Assembly (NCBI GenBank): GCA_964595075.1
Contig: CAZQNT010000022.1
Location: 1 to 15,818 of the forward strand
DNA: 15,818 nt
From: JAHJFW01 sp964595075
GTDB lineage: Bacteria > Patescibacteriota > Patescibacteriia > 2-12-FULL-60-25
Reading direction: 5' to 3'
Shown: in pieces, positions 13,679 to 15,818 of the stretch
How the letters are laid out: every line of letters begins with the position of its first letter
Numbering within the stretch: the stretch's first letter is position 1
The notes under the pieces: generated by a model
Told to the model about the DNA's origin: nothing
Seen by the model: the letters and a program-made list of their open reading frames with translations, nothing else
The model's database searches: none
Made by a program: the position numbers and the translations under genes

Positions 13679-13709
13679 AGCGGCCCGAAACAAATCGGAC
13701 CGCTTTTTC
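13679..13709 (+). terminator. Terminator after the lipoprotein gene
   Basis: AGCGGCCCGA (13679-13688) and TCGGACCGCT (13695-13704) pair with one mismatch, followed by TTTTT. It starts 8 bases after the TGA stop. Confidence 0.85.
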
Positions 13710-13820
13710 ATTTCAAGTATGGTAGTATCCCATTACACTGCTCTAACCACTCTTCGCTCGGCACTTATTTCCGACTTATCCCCTTGACGAGTTATCCGTT
13801 TCATGGCAGCGGTATATATA

Positions 13821-13847
13821 TTGGAGGTCACAAATTGTGACTTCCAA
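13821..13847. promoter_or_regulatory. Palindromic operator-like site or leader hairpin upstream of recQ
   Basis: TTGGAGGTCACAA and TTGTGACTTCCAA form 13-base arms around a single A, with one mismatch. The site directly follows TATATATA (13813-13820), which could serve as a -10, so it would cover the transcription start. It ends 45 bases before the recQ ATG. It could be a repressor-binding site or, if transcribed, a 5' leader hairpin. No regulator is encoded in the window. Confidence 0.55.
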
Positions 13848-13892
13848 TCCGACGCAAATCGGTTTTAAGACTAATGTTTGATAAACGACAAT

Positions 13893-15725
13893 ATGCAGGA
13901 CCTTCTTAAAAAGCATTTTGGATACGAAGAGTTCCGTCCGCTTCAGACGGAAGTTATTGAGCACGCGCTGTCCGGCGGCGACGCGCTGGTTCTTATGCCT
14001 ACGGGAGGCGGAAAGTCGCTTTGTTATCAATTACCGGCGTTGAAATTTCCAGGGATAACCGTAGTCGTGTCGCCGCTCATCGCTCTCATGAAAGATCAGG
14101 TTGACGCGCTTCGCGCGAACGGCATTCCCGCCGCGTTTCTTAACAGCAGTTTGTCTCCCGATGAAACGGATAGCGTGGAACGCGAAGCGCGCAGCGGCCG
14201 ATTGAAATTGCTGTATCTGGCGCCGGAGCGTCTGGCTAATCCTTTGGCGAGGAGATTTTTGCAGGAACTTTCCGTCAGTTTATTCGCGATAGACGAAGCG
14301 CACTGTATATCCGAATGGGGACATGATTTTAGGCCGGACTATCGCAATCTTCGCTTGCTTAGGGGATTGTTTCCGAAAACACCGATGCTCGCGCTTACCG
14401 CAACAGCAAACGCGCGAGTTCGTGAAGACATCATTAATCAACTTAGTCTGCACAGCGGCCGCGTGTTCCAATCAAGTTTCAATCGCGACAATCTGAATTA
14501 TCGCGTGGTTCCGAAAAAACGCGCGCTCGAACGGCTAGTGCAGGAATTGAAATCGCGACCGGACGCTTCGGCGATAGTTTATTGCTTCTCTCGAAAAGGT
14601 ACGGAAAAAACCGCGGCAGATCTGGTGGCGAATGGGATAAAAGCTGCGGCGTATCACGCCGGAATGTCCGCCATTCAACGATCTCGAGTACAAGAGAGAT
14701 TCATTCGCGATGAGACTCCTGTCATCACAGCGACGATCGCTTTCGGAATGGGGATTGATAAACCGGACGTTCGAGTCGTTGCGCACATGGATATGCCGAA
14801 GTCTGTCGAAGGATATTATCAGGAGACCGGTCGTGCCGGACGCGACGGCTTGCCGAGCGACTGCCTTCTGTTTTTTTCCAACGGAGATCGTTTCAAGCAC
14901 GAGATGTTCATCCGTGAAATCGAAGATCCGGAAGAGCGGCAACGCGCGCGCGTGAAGCTGGATGAGATCGTTCGCTATTGCGGACTGACGAGCTGCCGCC
15001 GCAAATATCTTCTCAATTATTTCGGTGAATCTTTCGAGAACCAAAACTGCGGAGGTTGCGACGTGTGCAAACCGCATATTGAGACGCGGGTCGTCGAACG
15101 CGCCGCCGACTCCGATTACGATCGCGAATTGTTCGAGCGGCTGCGCGCCGTTCGTCGTGGTCTAGCCGACGCGCGTAATGTTCCTCCGTATGTGATTTTT
15201 GGTGATCGGACGCTGCAGGACATGGCGCGGTATTTTCCACAGTTGCAGGAATCTCTTGCTAATATTTTTGGGGTCGGCAAGGAGAAGCTCGCGCATTATG
15301 GAAGTGATTTCTTGAACGAGATTCGGAGTTACGCGCAGGCAAAACAAATCCAAGAAAGAGAAATCCCATCAGCCGTCGTGTCGGTACGCACGACCAAGGT
15401 ACGACGCGCAATGTCCAATACCGTGCTTTTTTCCGTTCAATTGTTCGCAGAGAAAAGAACGCCGAGGCAGATCGCGGCAGTGCGCCGTCTTGCGGAGGGG
15501 ACGATATTGCAACACCTCGAACAGGCGATGGAACAAGGAAAATTACCGGATGCCTCGCATGTAACATTTCCTTCGCAGGAAAGATTCGAGCGAATCGCTC
15601 AGGCGTTCAAAAAAACCGGCAACTCGATGCTAGCTCCGGCGCAGGCGCTCCTCGGTCCATCATACGGATACGACGAAATCAGATTGGCGCGATTCATCAT
15701 GAAAGCGAGGGAACGGACTGTATAA
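13893..15725 (+). CDS. recQ: ATP-dependent DNA helicase RecQ without winged-helix (RQC) domain
   Basis: A 3'-5' superfamily 2 helicase for recombination and repair. The 610-residue protein has the Q-motif FGYEEFRPLQ (9-18), Walker A TGGGKS (37-42), DEAH (134-137), LTATA (168-172), AFGMGIDK (283-290) and QETGRAGRDG (310-319). The zinc cluster has cysteines 368, 386, 389 and 392. An HRDC domain follows at about 407-485, directly after the zinc cluster, where E. coli RecQ has about 110 residues of winged helix in between. The C-terminal part (about 505-605, VLFSVQLFAEKRTPRQIAAVRRLAEGTI...) looks like the extra helix-turn-helix domain seen in some RecQ proteins. ATG 13893 is chosen over in-frame TTG 13878. 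There is no Shine-Dalgarno; GATAAA lies 7 bases upstream. Confidence 0.95.
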   Translation: MQDLLKKHFGYEEFRPLQTEVIEHALSGGDALVLMPTGGGKSLCYQLPALKFPGITVVVSPLIALMKDQVDALRANGIPAAFLNSSLSPDETDSVEREARSGRLKLLYLAPERLANPLARRFLQELSVSLFAIDEAHCISEWGHDFRPDYRNLRLLRGLFPKTPMLALTATANARVREDIINQLSLHSGRVFQSSFNRDNLNYRVVPKKRALERLVQELKSRPDASAIVYCFSRKGTEKTAADLVANGIKAAAYHAGMSAIQRSRVQERFIRDETPVITATIAFGMGIDKPDVRVVAHMDMPKSVEGYYQETGRAGRDGLPSDCLLFFSNGDRFKHEMFIREIEDPEERQRARVKLDEIVRYCGLTSCRRKYLLNYFGESFENQNCGGCDVCKPHIETRVVERAADSDYDRELFERLRAVRRGLADARNVPPYVIFGDRTLQDMARYFPQLQESLANIFGVGKEKLAHYGSDFLNEIRSYAQAKQIQEREIPSAVVSVRTTKVRRAMSNTVLFSVQLFAEKRTPRQIAAVRRLAEGTILQHLEQAMEQGKLPDASHVTFPSQERFERIAQAFKKTGNSMLAPAQALLGPSYGYDEIRLARFIMKARERTV

Positions 15726-15749
15726 GAGACCGTTCAAAACCTCACTCCG

Positions 15750-15818
15750 TGTCATTCCTGCGGAGGCGGGAATCCAGAAATAAAAGTAAATATTCACCTT
15801 ATATCTGGATCCCCGCAT
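15750..15818. repeat. GTCAT-bounded palindromic element, family A, copy 2 (cut by window end)
   Basis: TGTCATTCCTGCGG then AGGCGGGAATCCAGAA (left arm), and a right arm beginning at about 15804 with TCTGGATCCCCGCAT, interrupted by the end of the window. It matches the element at 1078-1160 in arm order and ends, with compensating changes that keep the left-arm hairpin. It lies 24 bases after the recQ stop codon. Confidence 0.82.

Noticed and set aside
13771..13797. TTATCC twice near 13776 and 13792, resembling DnaA boxes
   Set aside because: Neither copy completes TTATCCACA and there is no dnaA, dnaN or AT-rich unwinding region nearby, so an origin is not supported.
12926..13840. Long alternative frame of 304 codons overlapping the lipoprotein gene
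   Set aside because: It is Arg-rich shadow reading of a GC-rich gene, passes through the N gap and runs on past the terminator; the SD-led frame has a signal peptide and coherent family-like segments.

Overview
The window reads as a chromosomal segment of a bacterium with a reduced, fast-evolving proteome, most likely a member of the Patescibacteria (Candidate Phyla Radiation). The grounds are an aspartyl-tRNA synthetase without the bacterial GAD insertion, several short housekeeping proteins, compact + strand gene packing, and many housekeeping genes with no visible Shine-Dalgarno site. TGA is used as a normal stop (ruvX-like gene, lipoprotein gene), so the recoded-UGA lineages are unlikely. 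The assignment is inference; no rRNA or ribosomal protein gene lies in the window.

Layout. 1-3865: the end of the ribosomal/translocation operon (secY, adk, map), followed by a YqgF/RuvX-family gene and recO. 3866-4649: a self-contained unit with promoter, SD-led orphan gene for a very basic 215-residue protein, and terminator. 4815-8568: asnS, a membrane-anchored protein of unknown function, and aspS. 8600-10930: scpA and scpB (kleisin and partner of the SMC condensin) and a D-alanyl-D-alanine carboxypeptidase. 10974-12110: a GT4-type glycosyltransferase whose start is lost in a 10-N gap. 12124-12371: divergent tRNA-Leu(CAA) and initiator tRNA-fMet, each followed by a hairpin terminator. 12426-13709: a second self-contained unit encoding a Gly-rich secreted lipoprotein, interrupted by an 84-N gap. 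13893-15722: recQ. Everything except tRNA-Leu is on the + strand.

The most unusual part of the window is its repeats. Palindromic elements of about 83-104 bp that begin GTCAT and end ATGAC occupy four gene junctions, and a fifth is cut by the window end. A 91-bp perfect-arm palindrome lies inside the glycosyltransferase reading frame. A family of 7-bp repeats with shared consensus GTNCYSA occurs at three loci, two of them inside reading frames and translated. Together they suggest ongoing spread of small non-autonomous elements that are tolerated even in coding sequence. No transposase, CRISPR array or defence locus is visible.

Other points: the initiator tRNA has C instead of U at position 33, RecQ lacks its winged-helix domain, and the two orphan genes contrast with their neighbours in base composition, lysine codon choice and start signals, which suggests horizontal acquisition.
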